NCBI RefSeq assembly: GCF_003386285.1
Contig: NZ_QPNC01000011.1
Location: forward strand, 1 to 64,000
Direction of reading: 5' to 3'
DNA length: 64,000 bases
Origin: Nocardiopsis sp. FIRDI 009
Lineage (GTDB): Bacteria > Actinomycetota > Actinomycetes > Streptosporangiales > Streptosporangiaceae
In this document: one piece after another, positions 1 through 7,598 of the stretch
Layout of the letters: each line of letters begins with the position of its first letter
Position numbering within the stretch: the first letter of the stretch is position 1
Position numbers and translations under genes: made by a program
The notes under the pieces: generated by a model
The model's input: only the letters and a program-made list of their open reading frames with translations
Database searches by the model: none
What the model was told of the DNA's origin: nothing

Positions 1-2
1 CC

Positions 3-53
3 TTCGCTGGCATCGCCTGCATACGGATCTGTTACCGCAGACTCACCAAATGA
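3..53 (+). mobile_element. 3' end of an IS5-type transposase (partial)
   Basis: The frame from base 3 reads FAGIACIRICYRRLTK and stops at 51-53. A closely spaced IC-RICYRRL tail of this kind closes many actinobacterial IS5-family transposases. The bases just after it (GAGATGAGCTCTTA, about 51-64) look like the terminal inverted repeat of such an element. Only 16 codons are in the window, so the rest of the IS would lie to the left. The assignment rests on a short tail recognised from memory. Confidence 0.4.
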
Positions 54-165
54 GATGAGCTCTTAGAGAGGCTAAACCTCGCCTGTCGACGACGGCAGCC
101 CCAACTCCCCGTCACTGCAATAGGGGGGCTAAAGTTTGATGGAGTAGTCGACCGGAGGATTCGCT

Positions 166-978
166 TTGGATGCCAGGACATTGCACGACATCGCTGCCAT
201 CTCGGACCCGGTGGAGAGGGCTCGTGCGGCGTCGTCCGCCATGACCACCTTGCAGGGACAGAGCGTCGAGCTTTCCAGGATTCGGCGCGGGGCGATCGTG
301 GAGGCCCAGGCATCGGGAATGCGGCAGGACGAGATCGCACGGCATCTCGGGGTCACTCCGGGCAGAGTGAGTCAGATGAAGAAGGCGGGCGGCGATTCGT
401 CCCATAAAGCGCCCGTAGGTCCCGTCGAACCTCGGCCTCGTGTGTTGGTGCAGCGCGCGCTGCCGACTCCGCCGAGTACACGGGGCTCCAAGAGCCTCTA
501 CCTCACCGAGGCCGAACAGCAGGGCCTCGAACCGAAGCGGAAGATGCTCTTCGTCGGACAGGAACCGGCTTCGGAACATGTCGCGGCCGGTCTGCGCACC
601 GAGCCCGGTGGCGACGTCGTCGCGCGGCGCAAGATGTTCTGGGCGAACGACGTTCCGGTGCGGATCTCCACCTCCTACTTCCGCCTCGACGTGGCGGAGG
701 GGACCCGGCTGGCGGGGGAAGGGTTCGTCCTTCCCACGCTCCAGGCCGCCATCGAGGATCTGGGGCACGTTTTCGGGTACGCCACGGAGACGCTGACCGT
801 CCGACCGCCGACACCCTACGAGGCGGATCTGCTCGACGTGCCCGGCGAGTGGGTTGTGCAGGTGCTCCGGGTCAGCTACTCGACCGAGGACGTTCCGGTC
901 CATGCCCTGGAGACGATCTGTGCCGCGTCGCGGCACGTCTTCCCGATCGGCCAGGCTGTGGGTTCCGATCAGTTCTGA
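166..978 (+). CDS. HTH/UTRA-domain transcriptional regulator
   Basis: This is a 270-aa protein starting at TTG, with GGAGGA seven bases upstream. Residues about 30-72 form a helix-turn-helix of the sigma-factor-like kind (a MRQDEIARHLGVTPGRVSQMKKAG stretch, residues 52-71). Residues about 105-265 resemble the UTRA effector domain of GntR/HutC regulators, including the closing EWVVQVLRVSYSTEDVPVHALETI region. A UTRA domain attached to a non-GntR HTH is common in actinobacteria. The ligand is unknown. No clear target operon lies beside it: the downstream DUF397 gene is broken and the next genes run the other way. Confidence 0.7.
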   Translation: MDARTLHDIAAISDPVERARAASSAMTTLQGQSVELSRIRRGAIVEAQASGMRQDEIARHLGVTPGRVSQMKKAGGDSSHKAPVGPVEPRPRVLVQRALPTPPSTRGSKSLYLTEAEQQGLEPKRKMLFVGQEPASEHVAAGLRTEPGGDVVARRKMFWANDVPVRISTSYFRLDVAEGTRLAGEGFVLPTLQAAIEDLGHVFGYATETLTVRPPTPYEADLLDVPGEWVVQVLRVSYSTEDVPVHALETICAASRHVFPIGQAVGSDQF

Positions 979-1032
979 GGGCAGTTCCCGGTAGCTTTTG
1001 GGGTCGGACTTGGCCAGAGGAAGGGCTCGTGG

Positions 1033-1210
1033 ATGGACATGACCACCGCCCAATGGCACAGGAGCAGCTACAGCACCAACGGTGGCGAGTGTCTAGAGGT
1101 CGCTGAGGGGCTGGAGCGTGCTGGTTCGGGACACACAGAACCGGGAGCTGAGGAACTTGGCGTACCTGGGTGCTGAGTGGGCGGGTCTGCTTGCTGTTCT
1201 CAAGCTGTAG
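1033..1210 (+). pseudogene. DUF397 small protein, frameshifted
   Basis: From ATG 1033 the frame gives MDMTTAQWHRSSYSTNGGEC then LEVAEGL, the N-terminal signature of DUF397 (W-x-x-SSYS...G-C-x-EVA). After about base 1110 the DUF397 C-terminal half (VLVRDTQN...YLGAEWAGLLAVLKL, stop 1208-1210) continues one frame over. One extra base in GAGGGGCTGGAGCGTGCTG explains the shift, and the span is 59 codons plus one base. DUF397 proteins usually sit next to an XRE/DUF5753 regulator; none is seen here. It is a pseudogene or a sequencing error. Confidence 0.65.
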
Positions 1211-1318
1211 GTGTTCTACATGTTTGTGGGTTATTTGAGTCGTATGTGTTTTATGTCTGTTTCTCGACAAGTTGCAGATGCGGTGATGCTGGCCGGGTAG
1301 ATGCCCAGGTCAGGGAGA

Positions 1319-1347
1319 CTGCTCCCCGCGCACGCGGGGATCGGCGA
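1319..1347 (+). repeat. Single type I-E-like CRISPR repeat
   Basis: The 29 bases start CTGCTCCCCGCGCACGCGGG and include the perfect CCCCGCG-CA-CGCGGGG stem typical of actinobacterial type I-E CRISPR repeats. The last six bases (CGGCGA) deviate from the usual GG-C-C ending. No second copy lies 61 bp away on either side. It could be a decayed terminal repeat, or just a hairpin terminator for the CYTH gene. Confidence 0.4.
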
Positions 1348-1352
1348 GTCGT

Positions 1353-1937
1353 TCAGGTGCGGATCGCGTCCTGCTGGGACCGAAGCACCAGGTCTCGATA
1401 GGGAAACGACACGACTGGGCACGATGCTACGCCGATCTGGTCCTCAACCTCGTCCAGAAGTGTCGTTGCCCCCTGCCCATCGTCAGAGATGATCTCCGTC
1501 TCCAGGAACACGCCCACACCCGTCACCACGTCGAGCGCGACGGTCAGACCTGGGTACGCGGGGTTCCGAAACGACGTCCTGAACTTCTCCACCTGTGCCA
1601 GGAACACCATCCCCACGGCCTCCAGGAGCTGTTCCGCCTGACGGGCCTGGTCGGTATCGCTGAGCACGACGTTCGTCTCCCGCTTCGCGATGACGCCGTC
1701 AGGACTGTGCGTACTGGCGGAGGAGGCGGGTTTGTACGTGATCTCGGCGAACCCGTCCCGACTTCGTACCCGCAGACACTCCACGGTCTCCATGAAGTCG
1801 ACGTCGGGCCTGCTGTAGTACGTGTCCACCTCGGTCACCGCAGAGCACTCCCGATAGCCGAGCTCGACCAGACGTCGCCGCACCTTGTCGACAGGGCCGG
1901 TCAGTGCGCGCTTTCGTTCGACTTCGACGAGACCCAT
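1353..1937 (-). CDS. CYTH / class IV adenylate cyclase-like protein
   Basis: A 194-aa protein of the CYTH (triphosphate tunnel metalloenzyme) superfamily. The E-x-E-x-K signature is at residues 5-9 (EVERK), directly after the chosen start MGLVEVERK. An upstream in-frame GTG would add 20 residues before the domain and is less likely. Further tunnel features are the ECLRVRSR arginine strand, ITYKP, the KRETNVVL segment and LDVVTGVGVFLETE near the C terminus. Such proteins act on triphosphates or organic polyphosphates, or make cAMP (CyaB type); the sequence does not decide which. It stands alone between a pseudogene and the divergent Fic unit. Confidence 0.75.
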   Translation of the reverse strand: MGLVEVERKRALTGPVDKVRRRLVELGYRECSAVTEVDTYYSRPDVDFMETVECLRVRSRDGFAEITYKPASSASTHSPDGVIAKRETNVVLSDTDQARQAEQLLEAVGMVFLAQVEKFRTSFRNPAYPGLTVALDVVTGVGVFLETEIISDDGQGATTLLDEVEDQIGVASCPVVSFPYRDLVLRSQQDAIRT

Positions 1938-2139
1938 GGGTCGCTCACTCTCCACGATTGACGGCCGAGTACACGCGGGCGAGGTTCCGCTTCCCACACG
2001 AGCCTCGTATGGCGCTCATGGCCTCGCCCGGGGATTTCGCATCCGATATCGGCATGTTGCGGAAGCAGACCAGCCGCTTCGCGCCCTCCAGCCGGAAACC
2101 GGGTTGATCGGACCCCGGACGGCTGGGAACACTGGTCGG

Positions 2140-2844
2140 ATGCTCCCTCTCCCGCGCTTTCGCGACCTCGCTTGGAGCGAGGTCGACCCGAGCCGCTACC
2201 CCTTCGACAGCGGCAGCGCACCGGACGTGGTTCGTGGACTCGAACCCGCCTCCCGCGTTCCGGTCCACCCCACCGACTTTCCCGACCACGGGGCCCGCTC
2301 CGACTGGATCCATGGGGAAGCCGGGCCGTGGATCGACGCGATGACCCGGGCCCTCGTCCGCCGGTACGGCCCCTGGGCCCTGGGCTGGTGCTGGGCGTGG
2401 GGAGAGAACGGAGGAGGCGGGCCCGTGCAGAGCTGGTGCTGTCCCGACCACTCGGTCACCACACGCGACGAGACCCTGGCCCTGGTCGCGGAGGCACTGT
2501 GCGAGTGGCGCTCCTGGCTGGAGGACCTCACTGAGCGGTTCGACCGCTACCCGCTGGACGTGCCGGACGCCGAGGACCGCCTCCACGCCTGGGAACGCGC
2601 CACCGTCCACCTGATCACCCACGTGGTGGACCGCACTGACTCCACGGACGCCTGGTACGCCCACTGCGAACTGGTCCTCGTCTGGTTCCTGACGCGTTGG
2701 GGGATCGGGGAGGAGACGGCCCGGGCCCAGGTCGAGCAGGCGATAGGCGGGCGGTTCGAGAGCTGGACCGAGCCAAAGCGCGTGGTCGTGGACGACGTGG
2801 CCGAGCGTCTGGCCACCTCACTCGAAGACGTCCCGCGCTGGTGA
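2140..2844 (+). CDS. Trp-rich hypothetical protein coupled to Fic gene
   Basis: A protein of 234 aa if it starts at ATG 2140 (MLPLPRFRDLAWSEVDPSRY). An earlier frame start would overlap the CYTH promoter. I do not recognise the family. It is acidic and tryptophan-rich (GPWALGWCWAWGENGG, WCCPDHS, WRSWLEDL), apparently alpha-helical in its second half, without membrane segments. Its stop overlaps the start of the Fic gene by four bases (GTGA), so the two are very likely translated together. A cognate partner or inhibitor of Fic is plausible by position only; the classic Fic inhibitory motif (S/T-x-x-x-E-G/N) is not obvious in it. Confidence 0.6.
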   Translation: MLPLPRFRDLAWSEVDPSRYPFDSGSAPDVVRGLEPASRVPVHPTDFPDHGARSDWIHGEAGPWIDAMTRALVRRYGPWALGWCWAWGENGGGGPVQSWCCPDHSVTTRDETLALVAEALCEWRSWLEDLTERFDRYPLDVPDAEDRLHAWERATVHLITHVVDRTDSTDAWYAHCELVLVWFLTRWGIGEETARAQVEQAIGGRFESWTEPKRVVVDDVAERLATSLEDVPRW

Positions 2845-3488
2845 CCGTCCCACCCGACCACCTGCGGCGCTGGCTCACGGTTCGCGAGGGGGTGGATTGG
2901 CATGCCGTGCGGCCCGTCGAGATCCCGACGGCCGGTCCGATCGTTCCCGCCCGCGACGGCGCGGTGCACGACATCCGCACCCGCGACCACGCCCGGTCAC
3001 CCGATCGGGCCGCCGGTCTGCTCGACGCCCTCGACCTGGCCCGCGCGGACGCCACCGCCGGGCGCGTCCTGACCTTCGACCTGCTCAGCGCGTGGCAGTG
3101 CCGTGTGCTTGGGGTGGCACACGCCCCGTTCCGCCGGGGTCCGGCGTACGCCAAGGGCGGTCGAGAACGCTACGGCATCGGCCCGGATCTGCGCGACCGT
3201 TTCGACACCTGCCTGGCCCAGAACGGGGACACCTCCCTTCCGCTCTCCTCCCGGGCCGCGCGCGCCTACCTGGACGTCTGCTTCTTCCACCCGTTCGACG
3301 ACGGCAATGGTCGGTCCGCGTTCCTGGCTCTCGACTTCGTCCTGGCCCGTTCCGGAATCGTCCTCGACCAGGTCGCCCCCGTCCGCGCGCTGCGGCGCTG
3401 GGCAGACGACCCCGAGGGCGCTCTCGCGCTGGCGGATCTGGTATCCGTGCTCACGGCTCACACCCTCCGCAGGTGTGCGCACGGCTGA
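2841..3488 (+). CDS. Fic-family protein (putative AMPylase)
   Basis: A 215-aa protein with the complete Fic active-site motif HPFDDGNGRSAF at residues 150-161 (H150 catalytic, D/E and GNGR for nucleotide binding). Fic proteins transfer AMP or other phosphate-containing groups onto target hydroxyls. GTG 2841 is chosen because it overlaps the upstream stop (GTGA); longer frame starts run back inside the partner gene. No separate DNA-binding domain is visible. An intact motif predicts activity. The lack of an internal inhibitory helix means control would have to come from a partner such as the coupled upstream protein. Confidence 0.8.
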   Translation: MTVPPDHLRRWLTVREGVDWHAVRPVEIPTAGPIVPARDGAVHDIRTRDHARSPDRAAGLLDALDLARADATAGRVLTFDLLSAWQCRVLGVAHAPFRRGPAYAKGGRERYGIGPDLRDRFDTCLAQNGDTSLPLSSRAARAYLDVCFFHPFDDGNGRSAFLALDFVLARSGIVLDQVAPVRALRRWADDPEGALALADLVSVLTAHTLRRCAHG

Positions 3489-3492
3489 GCCG

Positions 3493-4029
3493 TCAGCGCA
3501 GCGACATGCCCCTCGCGGCGAGCGCCTCCTTGAGGATCCGCACGGCCTTCGGGCCGACACCGTGCAGCGCGAGCAGCTCCTTCTCGCTCCAGGCGGCGAC
3601 CGCCGCGAGCGTGCCCAGCCCGGCCCCGAGCAGGGCGCGGGTGGCGGGCCTGCCGATGGCGGTCGGCAGATCGCCGTCCGCCGGTCCGGTCCCCGCGTCG
3701 GCCGCCGCCAGTTCGGCGGCCAGCCACTTGGGAGCACGGTGGTACCAGGCCGCGCGGACCAGGGCGTTGAGATCCTTGCCGCCCACGTCCGCCAGCGGGG
3801 CGCGGAACCCGATCACCGTGCCCCCACGGACGATCCGCTCCCCGCCGGGATGCGCGACCTCGGCGGACTCGACCTCGGCGACCGGCAGGCGCAGCTGCAC
3901 CTGATCATCCCTGGTCACCGAGACGAACCCCGTGCCGCGCACCGAGAACGCGACCATACCGAAGTGGGCGCCCTCCTCGACCTCCGGAAGGGCGAGCGCG
4001 GCCCGGCGCAGTTGGGTCAGGGTGGTCAT
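3493..4029 (-). CDS. MmcQ/YjbR-like protein with helix-hairpin-helix tail
   Basis: A 178-aa protein. Residues 1-110 match the MmcQ/YjbR fold (LPEVEEGAHFGMVAFSVRGTGFVSV... WYHRAPKWLAAEL), a double-wing structure often annotated as DNA-binding-like. Residues about 125-178 add a segment like the RNA polymerase alpha C-terminal domain (IGRPATRALLGAGLGTLA...LHGVGPKAVRILKEAL), a helix-hairpin-helix. Start MTTLTQLRR at 4029 is preferred over an upstream in-frame codon because homology begins there. It converges on the Fic gene with a 4-bp gap. Function unknown. Confidence 0.7.
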   Translation of the reverse strand: MTTLTQLRRAALALPEVEEGAHFGMVAFSVRGTGFVSVTRDDQVQLRLPVAEVESAEVAHPGGERIVRGGTVIGFRAPLADVGGKDLNALVRAAWYHRAPKWLAAELAAADAGTGPADGDLPTAIGRPATRALLGAGLGTLAAVAAWSEKELLALHGVGPKAVRILKEALAARGMSLR

Positions 4030-4087
4030 GGGGCCGATGCTAGAGCTCGGGGGAGACATCCCGACGAACGTGTGCCCGAGGCGCGTG

Positions 4088-4483
4088 TCAGTCCCGCAGC
4101 CGCAGGTCGCCGTCCCAGCCGTCGACGTGGACGGTGCCGCCGGGGAACTCGATCGCCAGCCCCGTGAGCCCGTGGTCCGGGTCCCAGTCCTGGTGGACGG
4201 CTTCCACCACCTGACCGACGTGGCGGGCGAACGGCGTGCCCTCGGCGGTCGGCAGCACCTCGACCCGGCCCAGGCCGCCCATGTCGTAGTCCCCGTACGG
4301 CTGCGCCTCCTCCGCGACCAGACGCCAGTCCGCGGCCGTCGTCAGGTGGGCGGGCACCCCCTGTTCACCCACCAGCCACACGTCGATCGGGCCCTGCGGT
4401 TCCTGGCCGTCCGTCACCCACCACGCGGCGAACAGCCCGTCCAGGCGTCGTCCGACCAGGGACGAGGGGTCGAAGGCCGTCAT
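4088..4483 (-). CDS. Hypothetical protein
   Basis: 131 aa, starting at an ATG that overlaps the stop of the upstream LuxR gene (ATGA), so probably translationally coupled to it. The sequence is acidic with several tryptophans (LFAAWWVTDG, DWDPDHGLTGLAIEF) and a regular beta-strand pattern, and ends GTVHVDGWDGDLRLRD. No signal peptide or membrane helix. I do not recognise the family. Confidence 0.6.
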   Translation of the reverse strand: MTAFDPSSLVGRRLDGLFAAWWVTDGQEPQGPIDVWLVGEQGVPAHLTTAADWRLVAEEAQPYGDYDMGGLGRVEVLPTAEGTPFARHVGQVVEAVHQDWDPDHGLTGLAIEFPGGTVHVDGWDGDLRLRD

Positions 4484-5487
4484 TCGGCCGGCAGGTGGGA
4501 CTGGCGTACGGCGTTGACGCCCGCCTGGAACCGGCTCCTCGCGGACAGGCGCACCATGATCTCCGACGCGAACCGCCGGGCCGTGCGCGGCGAGACGCCC
4601 AGGCGCCGGGCGATCACCTCGTCGGTGTGCCCCTGCGCGAGCAGTCTCAGCGCCTCGCTCTGCTGCGGCGTCATCTCGTCACCGGTCTCCTTGCTCGGAG
4701 TGGGCGCGAGCTCCCGGGCCTGGCGCCACACCGCCTCGAACAGCGTGCACAGGGCGGTCAGCACGCCGGGCGCCCGGATCACCGCCGCTCCCTTGGCCGT
4801 GTCCTGGTCGTCGATCGCGACCATCGCGACGGACCGGTCGCAGATGATCATGCGAGTCGGCAACGACGGCGCCGTGCGGACCCTGGCCCCCAGGTCCACG
4901 AGGGCCCTGGCGTGGGCGACGCTGTCCGGGTCGTTGGTGAGGCTGTCCAGGTACACGGTCCGCATCCCCACACCGCGCTCCAGCAGTCTGCGGTTGAGCG
5001 GCTGGGAGGCCCTCATGTTCTCGGCGGTCTGGGACCCGCCGGGGGCGAAGGTCAGGAACTCCTCGCATACCTGCTCGTTGATCAGGTGCAGGTTGTCCCG
5101 GATCTGGTCCAGCCCCCGGATGACGGATAACTCCGCGTCCTCGGGGGCGACGCCGAAGTTCTCGCTGAAGTCGCCGATCAGCTGGGCCGCCGCCGCCCGG
5201 CTCTCCTCCAACCGCTGCTGTCGGCGGGCCAGGTCGGCCTGCTGGTGGGCGAGGAGGATCTGCGTCCCCAACTGCGGGTCGATCGCGTGCAGCCGTCCGC
5301 CGGAGCTGGTGGAGGAACGCACCATCGCCAGTTCGCTGAGGACGTCCAGGGCCTCCCGGACCTGTTTCTCGGAAATGTCCAGTCCGCTGGCCAGTTCCGA
5401 CACTCCGTCCTCGGGATGGAACAGCATGCGCCGGTAGACCGATTCGACCACGGGATCGACACCCAGACCATCCAACGCCGTTCTCAC
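4480..5487 (-). CDS. LuxR-type regulator with TrmB-like N-terminal domain
   Basis: 335 aa, GTG start with GAGG next to it. Residues about 15-60 are a winged helix resembling TrmB regulators (ELASGLDISEKQVREALDVLSELAMV). A predicted coiled helix follows (LLAHQQADLARRQQRLEESRAAAAQL), then a PLD-like sensor region, and a C-terminal LuxR HTH at about 270-330 (MTPQQSEALRLLAQGHTDEVIARRLGVS...). Stand-alone proteins of this layout are abundant in actinomycetes and often sit beside specialised-metabolism loci. It is co-oriented with the MFS and membrane-protein genes downstream of the biosynthetic locus, but a 217-bp gap separates it from them. Confidence 0.75.
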   Translation of the reverse strand: MRTALDGLGVDPVVESVYRRMLFHPEDGVSELASGLDISEKQVREALDVLSELAMVRSSTSSGGRLHAIDPQLGTQILLAHQQADLARRQQRLEESRAAAAQLIGDFSENFGVAPEDAELSVIRGLDQIRDNLHLINEQVCEEFLTFAPGGSQTAENMRASQPLNRRLLERGVGMRTVYLDSLTNDPDSVAHARALVDLGARVRTAPSLPTRMIICDRSVAMVAIDDQDTAKGAAVIRAPGVLTALCTLFEAVWRQARELAPTPSKETGDEMTPQQSEALRLLAQGHTDEVIARRLGVSPRTARRFASEIMVRLSARSRFQAGVNAVRQSHLPAE

Positions 5488-5704
5488 CCTCGTGTGGGAC
5501 GCCGTACGATTTCTTCGACTTTCGGGACCATGTACTTATATCACGAGGCTCCGGTCCTGGTCGGTGGCTGGGTCGACCATTCACGAAACTCCTGGTGGGA
5601 TCGGTCAAGGCGCGGTAGGAAAGGTTATTACCTGCGATTTCTACGGTGGGTGACGAGCGTCGTCCGCGAGCCGGGAAAACGAACACGCGGTGAATCCGCC
5701 GTCA

Positions 5705-6205
5705 TTACCCGACGTCCGTCGCGGAACGGCGCAGGTGGCGCGTCCACGTCACCGCGATCCCCCCGGCGACGGCCAGCGGAACCAGGACGAGGAACGCGGA
5801 CAGGATCCACTCCCGGGAGCCGTCGGGGCCGTAGACCCGGTTGTCCGCGCCCACGTCCACGGCCCCGATCCGGGCCCCCTCCACACAGGTCTCCCGACCG
5901 GCGGCGTGCAGGTACACCCCGCGCGTCTCCCCGCCGTCCCCGGGCGTGAAGTGGCCGTTGCAGGTGCACGACTCGTGCCCAGGGTGCTGGATACAGGAGA
6001 GGCTGACCGCGGTGAACGTCCCGGGGGCGCCCTCGCCCCGCGCCGCCCGGAGGTTCTGGTCGAACCCGGCGAACCCGATGTAGGCCACGGCCGAGGCCAG
6101 GAGCAGGAGGACGAGGGAGAAGGGAAGGGAGGGCGCCCGGCGGGGCCTGCGCTTCGGGGCCGCTTCGGCGGTGGTCTCGGTGAGGTTCTCGCTCATGGTG
6201 CTCAC
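5705..6205 (-). CDS. Two-TM membrane protein with Cys-containing external loop
   Basis: 166 aa. One hydrophobic helix at about 27-47 (LPFSLVLLLLASAVAYIGFAG) and a second near the C terminus (ILSAFLVLVPLAVAGGIAV) frame an external domain with several cysteines (SLSCIQHPGHESCTCNGHF, ETCVEGARIG). The GTG start overlaps the MFS stop by four bases, so it is translated with the transporter. The architecture (helix, about 90-aa loop, helix, basic tail) recurs at 16087-16619 and 18649-19287. Function unknown. Confidence 0.65.
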   Translation of the reverse strand: MSTMSENLTETTAEAAPKRRPRRAPSLPFSLVLLLLASAVAYIGFAGFDQNLRAARGEGAPGTFTAVSLSCIQHPGHESCTCNGHFTPGDGGETRGVYLHAAGRETCVEGARIGAVDVGADNRVYGPDGSREWILSAFLVLVPLAVAGGIAVTWTRHLRRSATDVG

Positions 6206-7527
6206 ACCTTCTCGGGCTCGCCGGAGGGGGTGGTTCGGGCGGTGGGGCCGTCGACGGCGCTCTCATCGGCGCGGGCGAAGCTGAACACGGCCACGGCGGC
6301 GACACCGCACAGGGCGGCGGCCAGCATCCACACCGGGCCGTAGCCGCCGGTGACGTCCCGGGTGAAGCCGCCGAAGACCGCCATCGCCCCGGCCCCGACC
6401 TGGTGGACGGCGTTGACCCAGCCGAAGACGATGGCGCCGTCCGCGCCGAAGGCCCGGCGGCACAGCAGGATGGTCGGCGGCACGGTCGCGACGTCGAGCA
6501 GGCCGAACATGACGACCCAGGACACGATCACCACCCCGGCGTCCGGCCCGAGCAGGGCGGGCAGCGCGGCCAGTAGCAGCGCCCGGCCCCCGTAGTAGCC
6601 GACCAGGAGCAGGCGCGGGTCGAACCGGTCGGTGAGCCACCCGGACAGGACCGTCCCCACCAGGGCGAACACCCCGATCATCGACACCAGGGAGGCGGCG
6701 ACCGTGACGGACATCCCCTGGTCCTGCGCGGCGGGGACGAAGTGGGTCCACATGATTCCGTTGGTGGTCGCGCCGCACACCGCGAACGCCCCGGCCAGGA
6801 GCCAGAACCGGCGGCTGCGCACGGAGGAGTGCAGAACCCGGAGCGTGCGCCGCGCCGCGCCCTGGTCAGCCTTCGGCCTCTCCACGAACTCCGTCGCGCC
6901 GTAGGGGCGCTGTCCCAGGTCGGCCGGGTGGTCGCGCAGGATCAGCGCGATGAGGACCATCATCGTGCCCGCTGTCAGGGCGAGGGTCACGATGGCCGGG
7001 CGCCACCCCTGGTTGTCGACGATCCACGCCAGGGCGGGCAGGAAGACCAACTGGCCGAAGGCGCTGGACCCGGTCAGCGCGCCGATGACCAGTCCCCGCC
7101 GCTCCACGAACCAGTTGCCCGCGACGGTCGCGGCGAAGGTCATCGACAGCGACCCGGTGCCAGCGCCGATGAGCAGCCCCCAGTACAGGGTCAGCTGCCA
7201 CACGTCGGTCATCACCGTGGTCAGTCCGGCGCCGACGACGATGACGAGCATGGCCACCAGGGCGACCCGGCGGATGCCGAACCGGTCCATCAGTGCCGCC
7301 GCGAACGGGGCGATGAGGCCGTAGACGATCATGTTGACCGACGCGGCGATGCCGATCGAGCCGCGCGACCACTGGTACTCGGTGTGCAGGGGGTCGATGA
7401 GGATGCCGGGCATCGCGGCGAAGGCCGCCGCGGCCACGATGGTCAGGCAGGCGATGACGGCGATCGCCCACGCGCGGTGGAACAGGACGGGTGCGGGCCC
7501 CCGCTGGGAGGCGGTGTCGTTTGGCAT
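6202..7527 (-). CDS. MFS transporter (OFA/monocarboxylate-like)
   Basis: 441 aa with about 12 predicted membrane helices. The MFS motif A between helices 2 and 3 is FAAALMDRFGIRR, repeated in the second half as LSGWLTDRFDPR. The first extracellular loop (PGILIDPLHTEYQWSRGSIGIAASVN) and overall spacing resemble the oxalate/formate and monocarboxylate branch. It is divergent from a GlxA/AraC regulator with 71 bp between starts. That gap holds an element also found upstream of the biosynthetic operon, so it may export that product. This role is inferred from context only. Confidence 0.8.
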   Translation of the reverse strand: MPNDTASQRGPAPVLFHRAWAIAVIACLTIVAAAAFAAMPGILIDPLHTEYQWSRGSIGIAASVNMIVYGLIAPFAAALMDRFGIRRVALVAMLVIVVGAGLTTVMTDVWQLTLYWGLLIGAGTGSLSMTFAATVAGNWFVERRGLVIGALTGSSAFGQLVFLPALAWIVDNQGWRPAIVTLALTAGTMMVLIALILRDHPADLGQRPYGATEFVERPKADQGAARRTLRVLHSSVRSRRFWLLAGAFAVCGATTNGIMWTHFVPAAQDQGMSVTVAASLVSMIGVFALVGTVLSGWLTDRFDPRLLLVGYYGGRALLLAALPALLGPDAGVVIVSWVVMFGLLDVATVPPTILLCRRAFGADGAIVFGWVNAVHQVGAGAMAVFGGFTRDVTGGYGPVWMLAAALCGVAAVAVFSFARADESAVDGPTARTTPSGEPEKV

Positions 7528-7557
7528 GCCACCAGAGTCCTTCGGAACCCCCCACCG

Positions 7558-7590
7558 CTGACAGTGTCCTGAAAGCCAACATGTGAAAGA
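7558..7590. promoter_or_regulatory. Putative operator shared with 14731-14763
   Basis: A 33-bp stretch between the divergent MFS and GlxA/AraC starts matches 14731-14763 at 26 of 33 positions without gaps. The most conserved blocks are CTGACAGTG at the left end and CAACATG 12 bases further on. It probably binds the adjacent GlxA/AraC regulator. Confidence 0.55.
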
Positions 7591-7598
7591 ATCGGGCC

